Assembly (NCBI RefSeq): GCF_022682495.2
Contig: NC_071392.1
Location: forward strand, 73,368,097-73,432,096
DNA from: Desmodus rotundus
Lineage: Eukaryota; Chordata; Mammalia; Chiroptera; Phyllostomidae
Length of the DNA: 64,000 nt
Direction: 5' to 3'
The position numbers and the translations under genes were made by a program. The notes beneath the pieces were generated by a model. The model did no database searches. It saw nothing but the letters and a program-made list of their open reading frames with translations, and was not told the origin of the DNA. The stretch's first letter is position 1, and each line of letters begins with the position of its first letter. Shown here in pieces: positions 25,157 to 34,519 of this stretch.

Positions 25157-25525
25157 TGTGATGTTTAATTTTGTGTGTCAATTGGCTAGCCTATGGCATC
25201 CAGTTTCAGTTGTGATTAACATTTAAATTAGTAGACTTTGAGTAAAGCAGATTACGCTTCATGATGTGGGTGGGCCTCCTCCAATCAGCTGAAGTCCTTA
25301 AGAGGAAAGACAGAGATGCCCAGAGAAGGAAGGAATTCTGCCTCAAGGGTGGCTTGGAGTCCAGACCACAACTCTCCGCAGCCCACCAGGTCTCCTGCTC
25401 GCTGACCTGCCCTGCAGATTTGGGATTTGCTAGCCCCTAAAATCATGTGAGCCAATACTTCAAATAAATCTCTATACATTCATATATCATATTGGTTCAG
25501 TTTCTGTGAAGAACCCTGACATACA
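25157..25525 (+). mobile_element. Solo LTR, MaLR/ERVL-like, with 5-bp target duplication
   Basis: The element starts TG and ends CA: 'tgtgatgtttaattttgtg' at 25157 and 'aagaaccctgacataca' ending at 25525. Internal landmarks are 'gtgggtgggcctcctccaat', 'aatcatgtgagccaat' and the polyadenylation signal in 'cttcaaataaatctc'. Flanking 5-mers are ccaaa (25152-25156) and ccaga (25526-25530), a one-mismatch duplication. The order matches a widespread mammalian LTR whose copies read 'gttaattttatgtgtcaact...gagaaccctgactaatac'; I do not commit to its Repbase name. A second copy lies at 42317-42832 in the opposite orientation. Confidence 0.85.
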
Positions 25526-25530
25526 CCAGA

Positions 25531-25792
25531 TAATCCAGAGGTCTTAAATATACCCACAGAAATGTGTGGTAAAAACTACAGAAGCAAGGGTTATTGGAAT
25601 GCAGAAAATTGAGGCAATCTGTGACTGGATTAATTTCAAAACCAATAAGGATAACTAAAGAAATCATGTGCTTAGCATTACAGTTATTGAGGAAAATAAG
25701 TATTCGAAGTGGCAAAAAATGATTCCAACACTAATTGGGGAAGAATGATTCATAAAGATTGGAGAAATTGAGAAAAAAAAGAGAAAGAGAGA
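25531..25792. other. Short unassigned stretch
   Basis: AT-rich, ending in the purine-rich 'gagaaaaaaaagagaaagag' just before the HAL1 5' end. That may have been part of the target site. Confidence 0.4.
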
Positions 25793-27838
25793 GACTTCTG
25801 GTCAAGAAGGAGGCATAGGTAAACACACTTCACCCCTTCACACAACCACAGAAGGAATTACAACTGGACCTCAAAACAAATAACACCCAGAACTGACAGA
25901 AAATCAAACTGTATGGAAGTCCCACAACCAAAGATTTAAAGAAGCCACATTCATCCAGATGGATAGGAGGGGCAAAGATGTGGAGACAGGTGGAGAGGTG
26001 CAGAGACTCCATGTGAGGCAGAGAGGCAGCAGAGATGAAATAAGCGGTCCCATTTTCACGTGTGGTAGATAAAAATTGGGAGGGATACTTTGGGAGTGAG
26101 AGATCCCAGCCCAGGCCAGACTGCACAGCTCAGGGTTCCAGTGCCAAGATGGTAAATATCCATAACTTCCGGCTGTAAAAACCAGTGGGGAATGGATCAG
26201 CAGAAGAAACTGTCAGATTTTCGGGAGACTCCGCTTACAGGGCCTACATGGGCTTAGAACATTATTCACAGGGATTCAGAGCCCCTCTGGAATTCAAAAC
26301 CAGGGCAACAGCTGGAAGGACACCAGTCACATTCAGGGAGTAAGTGAAGTGACTGGAAACAAAGCAAGTGCCGAGCAAACCTCCAGAAGCCAGGCAGTGG
26401 CATTGTCTCCTCTCTAAGCCTTTCCCCACCACAGAGCCAAGAAGTGATGAAGCAGAATGCCCCACCCTGGTGATTACCTAAGGCTCCACTGCACACAATT
26501 TATAGGTGCCTTTTCTGTAACAGGCCGCGTTAGTAAGACAGGGAGTCAAAGCAGCTCTGTCTAATACACAAAAACAAACACAGGGAGGCTGCCAAATTGA
26601 AAAGACAAAGAAATACAGCCCAAATAAAAGGACAACAAAACCACAGAAAAACAACTAAATGACATGGAGATAACCAACCTATCAGATGCAGAGTTCAAAA
26701 CACTGATGACCAGGATGCTCAAAGAACTCATTGAGTATGGCAACAAAATAAAAAAGACCCTGGAAGAAATGAAGGTTACACTAAGTGAAATAAAGAAAAA
26801 TCTACAGGGAACCAACAGTGGAGGGGATGAAGCTGGGATTCAAATCAATGATATAGAAAATAAGAAAGAAATAAGTATTCAACTAGAACAGCAAGAAGAA
26901 AAATGAATTCAGAAAAAATGAGGATAGCATAAGGAGCCTCTGGGATATCTCCAAACTTACCAACATCTGAATCTCAGGGATGCTAGAAGGAAAAAAGCAA
27001 GAACAAGAAATTGAAAACTTATTTGAAAAAATAGTGATAGAAAACTTCCCTTATTTGGTGAAGGAAAGAGACATGCAAGTCCAGGAAGTACAGAGAGTCC
27101 TAATCAAGTAGGACCCAAAAAGGACTACACCAAGACACATCATAATTAAAATGCCCAAGGTTAAAGATGAAGAGAGAATCTTAAAAGCAGCAATAGCAAA
27201 GCAAAGTTACCTACAAAGGAGTTCCCATAACACTGTCAGATGATTTGTCAAAAGAAACCTTGCAGGCAAGAAGGGACTGGAAACAAGTATTTGAAGTCAT
27301 GATAGGCAAGGACCTACAACCTAGGTTACTCTATCCAGCAAAGCTATCGTTTAGAATGGAAGGGCAGAGAAAGTGCTTCCCAAACAAAGTAAAGCTAAAG
27401 GATTTCACGATCACCAAGCCATTATTGCATGAAATGTTAAAGGGATATATCTAAGAAAAAGATCAAAACTATGAACATTAAAATGGCAACAAATTCACAA
27501 CTATCAACAACTGAATCTAAAACAACAAACTAGGCAAACAAGGGGGAAAGGAACAGAATCATAGATACAGAGACCATTTGGAGGCTTATTAGCTGAGAGG
27601 GGAAAGGTTGAGAATGGGTGGAAGGTGCAAGAATTAAGAAGCGTAATTGGTAGGCACAAAATAGACAGGGTCATGTTAATAGCATAGGATATGGAGAAGT
27701 CAAAGAACTTACATGCACAACCCATGGATATGAACTAAGGGGGGGGTGGATTACTAGAGGAAATGAGGGTACTGGGCATAGGGGGGCACAGGGGGAAATT
27801 GGGACAACTGTGATAGAATAATCAACAAATCATATGAA
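25793..27838 (+). mobile_element. HAL1-like element, copy C, most complete
   Basis: The parts are in order: 5' UTR (25793-26596), ORF1 remnant (26597-27454), and a 3' region with G runs (27740-27797) ending near 27838 with 'tgatagaataatcaac'. ORF1 is followed by a ~380-bp tail and no ORF2, which defines the half-L1 type. At about 2.05 kb it has the expected length of such an element. HAL1 elements depend on ORF2p supplied by L1, and a 3' UTR shared with L1 could recruit it. No clean target duplication was recognised because both flanks are A-rich. Confidence 0.82.
26597..27454 (+). pseudogene. HAL1 ORF1 remnant (L1 ORF1p-like RNA-binding protein)
   Basis: ORF1p is the trimeric RNA chaperone of L1. 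The expected start reads TTG (26597-26599) where copies A and B have ATG. A frameshift follows, after which 26664-26906 is open and encodes a Lys/Glu-rich helical segment ('LKELIEYGNKIKKTLEEMK') fitting the coiled coil. The central RRM region (about 26907-27244) is broken by stops and frameshifts. The C-terminal domain is open again in another frame at 27245-27454, with 'LQPRLLYPAKLSFRMEG' and 'ITKPLLHEMLKGYI', which is diagnostic of the L1 ORF1p C-terminal domain. Not functional as it stands. Confidence 0.85.
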
Positions 27839-27839
27839 A

Positions 27840-27958
27840 GAAAAGAAATAACTCATGGACACGGACAAGAGTGTGGTGATTGCAGGATGGTTGGAGGTAG
27901 AAGAGGGTATGGGAGGGATAAATAGTGATGGAAAAAATAAAAAAAATGAAAAGATTGC
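27840..27958 (+). mobile_element. L1 3' UTR fragment
   Basis: 'aactcatggacacggacaag', 'gtgtggtgattgcaggatgg' and 'gggagggataaatagtgatgg' match the order of an older L1 3' UTR end. It directly abuts the HAL1 tail, so HAL1 may have inserted into it or the two may be juxtaposed by chance. Confidence 0.6.
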
Positions 27959-28332
27959 ACGGACTTCTAAAGAAGAATAATTATCGTGTGGTGGCAGAAC
28001 AGGGATCTCAATGTAAGCAAATAGTATGACTCCTCTCTCTTGTCCTATTTATGCTGCTGAGTGAACAGTACGCTTGGCTGAAGAAACTTTTCAAAAAAGT
28101 TAATCATGTATTCAGTGATCAATAGAACCCCAGGTATAATTTTAATAAGGTAAAAGAAGTCTCTAAGGTTTAGAAGCATATTTTCACTTAAATATTCCCT
28201 GTTTAGAGAAAAGTTTTATGTACAGAAGTGTGGTTGTCTTGCAGTGAAATACAGCTCAGCTGGATGGCAATGACAGTGAGTTTAGAAGTCATGGACAGAA
28301 AAGATGAAAATGGAAATTTGACAGGTATTATA
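27959..28332. other. No gene seen; unassigned
   Basis: Mixed sequence, no recognised element. Confidence 0.4.
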
Positions 28333-28429
28333 GGCAATCAGCTTTGGAGTCAGAGAGACCTGGGTTTAAACTCAGTACTTCTTCCTGCCCCATAACCAGC
28401 CCACACACACAAAACCTGTGTGACTATGG
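28333..28429 (-). repeat. MIR, minus strand, first part (split)
   Basis: 'tttggagtcagagagacctg' and 'ggtttaaactcagtac' begin a reverse MIR. It continues to 'cctgtgtgactatgg' with a CA-rich patch inserted (28411-28420). The sequence expected next in a MIR appears only at 28944. Confidence 0.8.
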
Positions 28430-28943
28430 TGTGTGAAGTAGAATTTTCAAAAAGTGGCCCTAAATGCTCGTAGTCGCCTAAACAATAAAATAGCTAAAGT
28501 TGAGAGCACTCACTTTTCTCAAGGGATGGGGCTACAGTGCTCTCTCACCCCTAGAAGGGAGGCTGCAGTATCCACTGTGTTCCAAGGTCTCCAGATTCTG
28601 AACAGCTGGCTTTCTTGTAAGCCACAAAATCAGCTGACAACTGAATGCAGCCTTCCTGTAATCCAAAAACCCTGCTTGCCCTGTCTTAACAGGTTGCTTA
28701 TCCCTTTGCCCCTTAAGAAGAGGAAGCAGTTAGGAGCAATGTCCTCCACTGGAACATAAACCCGCTATATATCCAGCAGGGGGCTGGCCCTGATTCACCC
28801 AAGCAGGATGTTGAGAGGCTCCAGGAATGTGTTCCTCTCTTGCTGACATCAGCTTGAAAGATTTCCCTATAAAGCCCGTTCCTTCACCATGTGATTCTAT
28901 AGAATCCATCTTGAGTCCTGTTGCAAAACTGTGAGCTGAGACA
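28430..28943. mobile_element. Unknown ~0.5 kb insert splitting a MIR
   Basis: This block separates the two halves of one reverse MIR, so it is an insertion younger than that MIR. It begins TG ('tgtgtgaagtagaat') and ends CA ('gtgagctgagaca'), and carries a TATA-like 'cctataaagcccg' near its right end (about 28864), which hints at an LTR. The expected 4-6 bp flanking duplication is not clear (tatgg against ggtaa). No coding capacity and no family recognised. Confidence 0.4.
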
Positions 28944-29065
28944 GGTAACACCCATTCTTAGCTTTGGATCCTCATCTGTAAAATAGGAATTATGCTGACT
29001 AAAATAATGAGCTAATAAGCAAGATAATGTGTTTAAGACACTCATCATAGGGCCTATTTTATAAG
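28944..29065 (-). repeat. MIR, minus strand, second part (split)
   Basis: 'ggatcctcatctgtaaaata' and 'gagctaataagcaagataat' continue the reverse MIR begun at 28333, ending with 'ctcatcatagggcct'. Confidence 0.8.
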
Positions 29066-29244
29066 CCTAATAGAAGAAAATTTAGTTATTGCTAAAATAA
29101 TTAAAACAAAATAGCCCAAATTTCCCAATTAAATGATAATGCATCATTCTGACCTCAACAAAATCTAGAGAATTGAACAGAGCATGTGGCATGAGGGTGT
29201 GACTGGGGAAAGGGTGGATGGAAAGGGTATTTACAAAAAGAGGG
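29066..29244. other. Unassigned stretch left of an inverted L1 5' end
   Basis: No recognised element. It is the left flank of the twin-primed L1. Confidence 0.4.
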
Positions 29245-29846
29245 GAATTGGGTCGTAAAGCAGTTGCATTTCTAATTTTTTGAGGTAACTCCACATTGCT
29301 TTCCATAACGGCCACACCAGTCTGCATTCCCACCAACAGTTCACGAGTGTTCCCTTTTCTCCACATCCTCCCCAGCACCTGTTGTTTGTTGATTTATTGA
29401 TAATAGCCATTCTAATGATTCCACTTCTGGGAATTTATTCAAAGAAGCCTAAAACACTAATTCAGAAGAATATGTGCACCCCTATGCTCATTGCAGCATT
29501 ATTTACAATAGTCAAAACTTGGAAGCAGCTCACATGCCCATCAGTAAATGAGTGGATTTACTGATGGGTTACACTTACCCAATGGGTAAAAAAAGCTGTG
29601 TTACATGTACACAATGGAATATTACTCAGCCATAAAAAAGAAGGAAATCTTACCATTTGTGACAGTGTGGATGGATCTGGAGAGTATTAAGCTAAATGAA
29701 ATAAGCCAGTCAGAGAAAAACAAACACTATATGATTTCACTTATATGTGGAATCTAATGAACAAAATAAACTAACACACAAAATAGAAACAGACTCATAG
29801 ATCCAGAGAACAGACTGATGGCTGTCAGAGGGAGGGGATAGTGGGG
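29245..29846 (+). mobile_element. L1 3' fragment with 5' inversion (twin priming)
   Basis: The block 29245-29412 is L1 ORF2 sequence on the minus strand: the plus strand shows 'cattcccaccaacagttcac' and 'ttttctccacatcctcccca', reverse complements of the HCWWEC- and GCGE-coding part. From 29413 the plus strand reads forward from exactly where the inverted block ends in ORF2 order ('attccacttctgggaattt'), through 'gcagcattatttacaatag' and 'tacacaatggaatattactc', to the 3' UTR near 29840. Head-to-head pieces meeting at one ORF2 coordinate are the signature of twin priming. The 3' end is cut by a SINE at about 29845. A short local inverted repeat ('cagtaaatgagtggatttactg', 22 bp at 29541-29562 given here only by position) lies within the forward part. 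Confidence 0.85.
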
Positions 29847-30065
29847 CTGGATGACTAGGGTGGCTCAGTTGGTTGGGCTTCGTCCCACAAAGCAAAAGCT
29901 CACTGGTTCAATTCCTGGACAGGGCACATGCCTGGGTGGTGGGTTTGGTCTCTGGTTGGGGCACATGCTAGATGGAACCCATCAATGTTTCTCTCTCACA
30001 TCAATGTTTGTTTCTCTCCCTTTCTCCTTCCCTTCTTCTCTCCCCTGCCCCGACTCCCCTCCCAC
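29845..30065 (+). mobile_element. VES-type bat SINE in an L1 tail
   Basis: A good A box 'tggctcagttgg' (29861-29872) and B box 'ggttcaattcc' (29905-29915) mark the pol III promoter of the tRNA-derived head. 'gacagggcacatgcctgggt' and 'ggttggggcacatgctag' follow, then a CT-rich tail. The usual 'aaaatcaataaa'-like tail is absent: the CT tract runs straight into the duplicated block at 30066, so the SINE 3' end is truncated or rearranged. Confidence 0.9.
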
Positions 30066-30202
30066 TGCCTTACTGCTGAGTCCAAAAGGCCTCTAGTTTA
30101 TCACTCACCAAGTATAGTGACTGCTAAGGCCACTTTCCATGTCCTTGCTGTCAACATTAGGTGATGTGTGTTACAGGGGTTGAAAAGGGAGATGTCTATA
30201 CC
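30066..30202 (+). repeat. Duplicated block, copy 1 (pairs with 31464-31599)
   Basis: About 137 bp runs collinear with 31464-31599 at roughly 85-90% identity by eye, sharing for example 'agtgactgctaaggccact' and 'ccatgtccttgctgtcaaca'. The family is not recognised. It could be a terminal repeat of an unknown element or an old local duplication. Confidence 0.8.
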
Positions 30203-30219
30203 CAACTGATATTTAGGTC
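30203..30219. repeat. 17-bp direct repeat, left copy
   Basis: 'caactgatatttaggtc' is identical to 31049-31065. It follows copy 1 of the duplicated block directly. Confidence 0.9.
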
Positions 30220-31048
30220 GTGAGAGAGAGGGAGAGAGAGAGGGAGAGAGGCTGGACAGAAGTAGATCTACTTCTGCAAGTGTCTCCTACTAACAATTGT
30301 CGATTGCATTTTCACTTGTAATAATGTCTCAATAGCTACTTTCTTTATGTTTGTGTATATACATACTACTTTTGTATATGTCAATTATATGAGTTGTAGT
30401 CTTTAAATGATCACGGGTAAATCTGTTGCTATGATAACTCTAAGAGGACGTATGTATCTATAACAATTGTTGGATTGATTAAAAACCATGTAGGGTGTGG
30501 CGTTTTCATCTGTTTAAGATGACATGGACAGAAAGCTGTGAGATGGGAGATTCTCTATAGAGCAGGTTATTGTAAGGAAGATGGTCCAAGGAAAACATGA
30601 AAGATAAGCTCTGACTATGTAAATAAAGCAGTCAAAGTAAAATCAAATTCAAGGCCTCAACTTCTAGTGCTGGAGCTACTTCTGAATTTATTGTTGCTGC
30701 AGGTCTGGCCAGAAGAACCAAAACTTCAAATAGGGGTTAAGACAAATCGGAGCAATGAGACTCCACTTGGGCCCCCTGAGATACCACCCGTGTGTCTGGA
30801 GGGGTGACACTGAAGAGAGAAGGTGAGCACGCAAGCAGGGGGCTAAGCCTGGAGCAGATCAGCTTCTTCAACAACAGAGTTGGCTGGGTAGGAGGAAGGG
30901 GCACTAAACCCCACAATACTCCCTACAGATTTGACAACTCATAGAATTGTACTTAATCAGAACTTAATCCTGCAGACTACTCAGACCTGTCAGGCCTTTT
31001 AAATGTGAATGGAACCAACAGCAGTGAAAATCTTTTTTTTTTTTAAAT
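30220..31048. other. 829-bp segment between 17-bp direct repeats; possible insertion
   Basis: The segment starts with a purine-rich GA tract ('gtgagagagagggagagag') and ends in 12 T residues plus 'aaat' just before the right 17-bp repeat. The flanking repeats suggest a target-site duplication, but there is no clean poly(A) and the repeat start does not fit the L1 endonuclease preference. No open frame and no recognised family. Confidence 0.45.
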
Positions 31049-31065
31049 CAACTGATATTTAGGTC
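31049..31065. repeat. 17-bp direct repeat, right copy
   Basis: Identical to 30203-30219. The following sequence 'tgagtgtaaagg' differs from the left copy after four bases if a one-base indel is allowed. Confidence 0.9.
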
Positions 31066-31463
31066 TGAGTGTAAAGGAGTGTACACAGCTTTTTCTCAAT
31101 GGCTTTTTCTCTTTGTCAGGTTGGATGGAGAGAAGAACAGAGCTCTGGAATTCTGAGGCGGGGAGCAATAGGCTGGGAGGAGAGGGAACTGGAGGTGGGA
31201 AAGACAATGTTGCCCAGTGCCAGGGTGGAGCAGGGTTTTCCTGGGGGGAGGACTGGGATGAAGGAGTGGGAGGCCTAACGAACACTTTCTGAACAGCAGC
31301 CAGACCTCCTCTGCATCACTAAAATTATAAAACACACTCCTGACTACCAGGATTTTCATTTTTACATAGCCATTGTTGAAGTTCTGCTGTAACTGAGCTA
31401 AACTCTGAAATAATGACAGGCACGCAGACTGTAGAATGAGAAATAAAAACAATGGTGAGAAAA
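31066..31463. other. Unassigned spacer between the duplicated blocks
   Basis: About 400 bp. The plus strand is purine-rich at 31122-31275. The overlapping minus-strand frames (80 and 118 codons) translate to Pro/Ser-rich low-complexity sequence and are judged chance. Confidence 0.45.
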
Positions 31464-31599
31464 TGCCCTACTGTTGAGTCCCAAAGTCCTCTAGTTTGTC
31501 ACCCACTAAGCGCAGTGACTGCTAAGGCCACTCTCCATGTCCTTGCTGTCAACATTAAGTGACGCGTGTTACAGGCGTTGAAAAGGGAGGTGTTTATCC
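31464..31599 (+). repeat. Duplicated block, copy 2 (pairs with 30066-30202)
   Basis: Same orientation as copy 1. Similarity starts at 'tgccctactgttgag' and ends at 'aaaagggaggtgtttatcc'. Confidence 0.8.
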
Positions 31600-32389
31600 T
31601 CAGGATAGAGCGTTACTCTCCACCGGAAAGTCGTGTTCAATATGCTGCCCTGGGAAGATTGAACTCTTCCAGCAGCATATAATGGAAAAATACTCTCACT
31701 GAGCAGTAAAGTGATACTCCTTCAGGATCTCAAAGACTACACCCAACATTGCTTCTCCTACCTGCAGAATAGAGAAGTTCACCCTGTTTATGCTGTTCTA
31801 ATTTCAGGAGGGGGAACACATGAATTATCTGTCTTCCTCACCATGGGAGAGTTCCTTACTAACTTTGAAATTAAGCTATTATTACTTTACCTGAGTTTTT
31901 CCTTCAGGAGTTAATTCCTATCAAATGTCAAATCCTAAAAAAGTAAAATAATCATCTTGCAAATATCAATCTTGTAAAGCAGATGTAATGAGAACATTAG
32001 TGGCTAAATTCTTTTCACAGCTAACTCTTTTGTTTATCTGTCCTCATTAAATTATTTTAGCACAAAGAATGGTGTTTCCCTCTCCTGCTTGACCACTCTG
32101 ACCCTCAACAGAGAAGAGTTGACTGGAAAAGTAAATAACTTAATAATTGTCTCAAAGTTCACTAAGGTTAATTAGATATGCAACCTCCCCTTAAGATGAC
32201 AGTAGTTGTTTACTGGAATAACAAATGACAAGACAGGAAACCAAATTGTCAACATGGGTGCAAAGAATCTGCTAATTTATTAAGGAAGTTGGTGGATAAT
32301 ACGAAATGCTTTATTAACATTATTCCTTTGTGATCCATTTTCAACCCAATCCTTTCATTAGCAATGCATATTTTTCTGATTTGAAAGTA
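31600..32389. other. No gene seen; unassigned, contains a short hairpin
   Basis: A 41-bp imperfect inverted repeat lies at 31640-31680: arms 'atatgctgccctgggaaga' and 'tcttccagcagcatat' around a 'ttgaac' loop. Otherwise nothing is recognised. Confidence 0.45.
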
Positions 32390-33470
32390 ATGAATGCCCC
32401 TTATGGGAAATCAAGGAAGTAGAGAAAACACACCAAAACAATAATAATTAACAATAAAGCTGCCAACCATGCATGTGCATTTAATGCATCAGCATTCTTC
32501 TTTCAGTCTTTGCGTGTATGTAAGTACCACGTATATGCTTTGCATTTTATGCTTACAAGGATGTTCTATTTTATTGAACTATAATCTTAATGCCTATATT
32601 CAATTCTGTATGATTGACATTTCTATGTCCTTTCTTAACATAAAAAGCTTTAATAAAACCTTTATGCACAGATACTCTTTAATTTCAGATTATTGTTACA
32701 GTAATATTCCTGGAAGCAGTGTTTCTGAATCAAAGGGTAAGAAAAGATTAAATGACAAGTTATTTTCCAGAAAGTTTTCTTTCTTTTATAACCTATTTAA
32801 TCTTTTGCCAGCCACATAAAAGAGCACTCTCATCAAATCCAAAATATTTCTTCTGAATGTATTTTCTAATTTAACAAGTGAAAAATGATGTTTTAAACAT
32901 TTCATCGACTACTTCAAAAGCTTAATAGATTTCATAAACAGTCGAGTGTAATTTATTTTGTGAATTGTTGGAATATGTTCTGTTGACTGATATTTTATGA
33001 TTTTGAGGGAGGTTGTTAAAAATATGTATGACCATTGTAAATGTTCAATATATTAACTTTTCTCTTATATTTAAACCAAATATTTCTCCCAGCTATTTTT
33101 TCTTAACTTCATTCATACTGTTAAACTTTTTATTTAGTTAAATCTAATTTCCTTACATAATTTTTCCAGTATTTTTAAGCTTAGAAAAATCTCCCCCTTC
33201 TACAAATTACATATATACTATCTACTTTTAAAAAATAATAATTGGTTTGTGTTTTCTCATTGCATATAATACCCTGATCTGATCCCACTGGAATTATGTT
33301 AGTTTATGGTTTGAGGTGAGAGTTAAACTTGAGTCTTTTTCAAATAGGAAAATGCATTATTTCCCCACTAATTAATGATACCACTTTTTCCCAGAAATTC
33401 AATTTGAGTATATTCTAGGATTTACTTCTGGAATAAGTAAACCAGCTTGATTTTATTCTTAATTTGTCTT
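32390..33470 (-). mobile_element. Old L1 fragment, minus strand
   Basis: The plus strand shows reverse-oriented L1 ORF2 landmarks: 'cactggaattatgttagttt', 'atggtttgaggtgagagtt', 'gagtctttttcaaatagg' and 'gataccactttttccc', in the order of the well-known 'tctggaatttattttggtg...tttttccaaatgg' stretch. The left part contains the older 3' end. It is heavily decayed. Confidence 0.72.
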
Positions 33471-34519
33471 AGAGATTAAAAAAGTAAACTCCTTGCTTTT
33501 TAACTGGTATTGTTAAAATTAAATGAAGCTGAAACTTGTTAATGAAATTAGCTAACAAAATTTTCCACTGCTGACCAGATATTATGAAAAACATTGAACC
33601 TGTCACGTTTAGTGGTGCATACATTTTCCCAAGCTGGATAACTGAAATAGAGTGTAACCAAATGATTTGAGTGTAGCTGTGATTAGACTTCCCAGTGTTG
33701 GAAGACACTTTCAATGGAAGCTATTCTCTATATTTATAGCAGTTTCTTTTTTTTACTTCAGCTATTTCTTACTCAGTTTCTTTTTTTTTTTTTTGCAACT
33801 GATTTGCAAAGTATTCCATTAAATTGCCTCACAACGGCCATACATATGGAAAATTCTTAGCATGACTTTGTGACTTAAAGTGATCGAGAAAGCTCTAGAG
33901 TGTTGAAATATACTAAGTCTTATTTTACATCTTTGTTCCTCATCGGGGTTCTGCTTAGGCAAGCCTAGCTAGATTTAATGATGCTTTCAGGTATTTACAA
34001 TTAAATTTTATTAGTCCAAGTCAATCAGACCTATGACATATATTTGCCCTGTTGATGTCCATGCAATTCTTGTCCAGCTCCACAGTCCAGTCAGAGGCAT
34101 TTAATCTGGCCAACCGTAGTTTCTTGCCTGGATAACATCATGCGTCTTGTATGTATTGTATAAGCTTACGAATGGGGAAATAGAGTTTGCGTTGTCATGT
34201 CGAATATCGAACCCTAGCCTTTGCCTGCCTCCCTGGTCTTGCCTCATTGGATCTCCTATGGAAAGCGTCATGGTTTTTAAGGCTTTGTCTCTGTTCCTAC
34301 CAGGACTACCTGGATGGGGGGGGCTTTTCTGGGAGCAGGTGGAATGGGGTATGGAGGGGAGGGATTGAGATGTCTACATTCGAAAATAAGAACTTCTAGG
34401 TAAACTGATATATCATGATCTATCAAAATACTAGATTCGTAGTACAGGAAAATGTTTTTTAATTTTGTCTTTATCATAAATAAAATGAAGGAAAAAATGA
34501 TATCCATACTGATATCTTT
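33471..34519. other. No gene seen; unassigned, poly(T) run
   Basis: A T-rich patch at about 33749-33795 includes a run of 15 T. The rest is unassigned. Two overlapping frames of about 70 codons near 34150-34400 have no recognisable domain. Confidence 0.45.
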
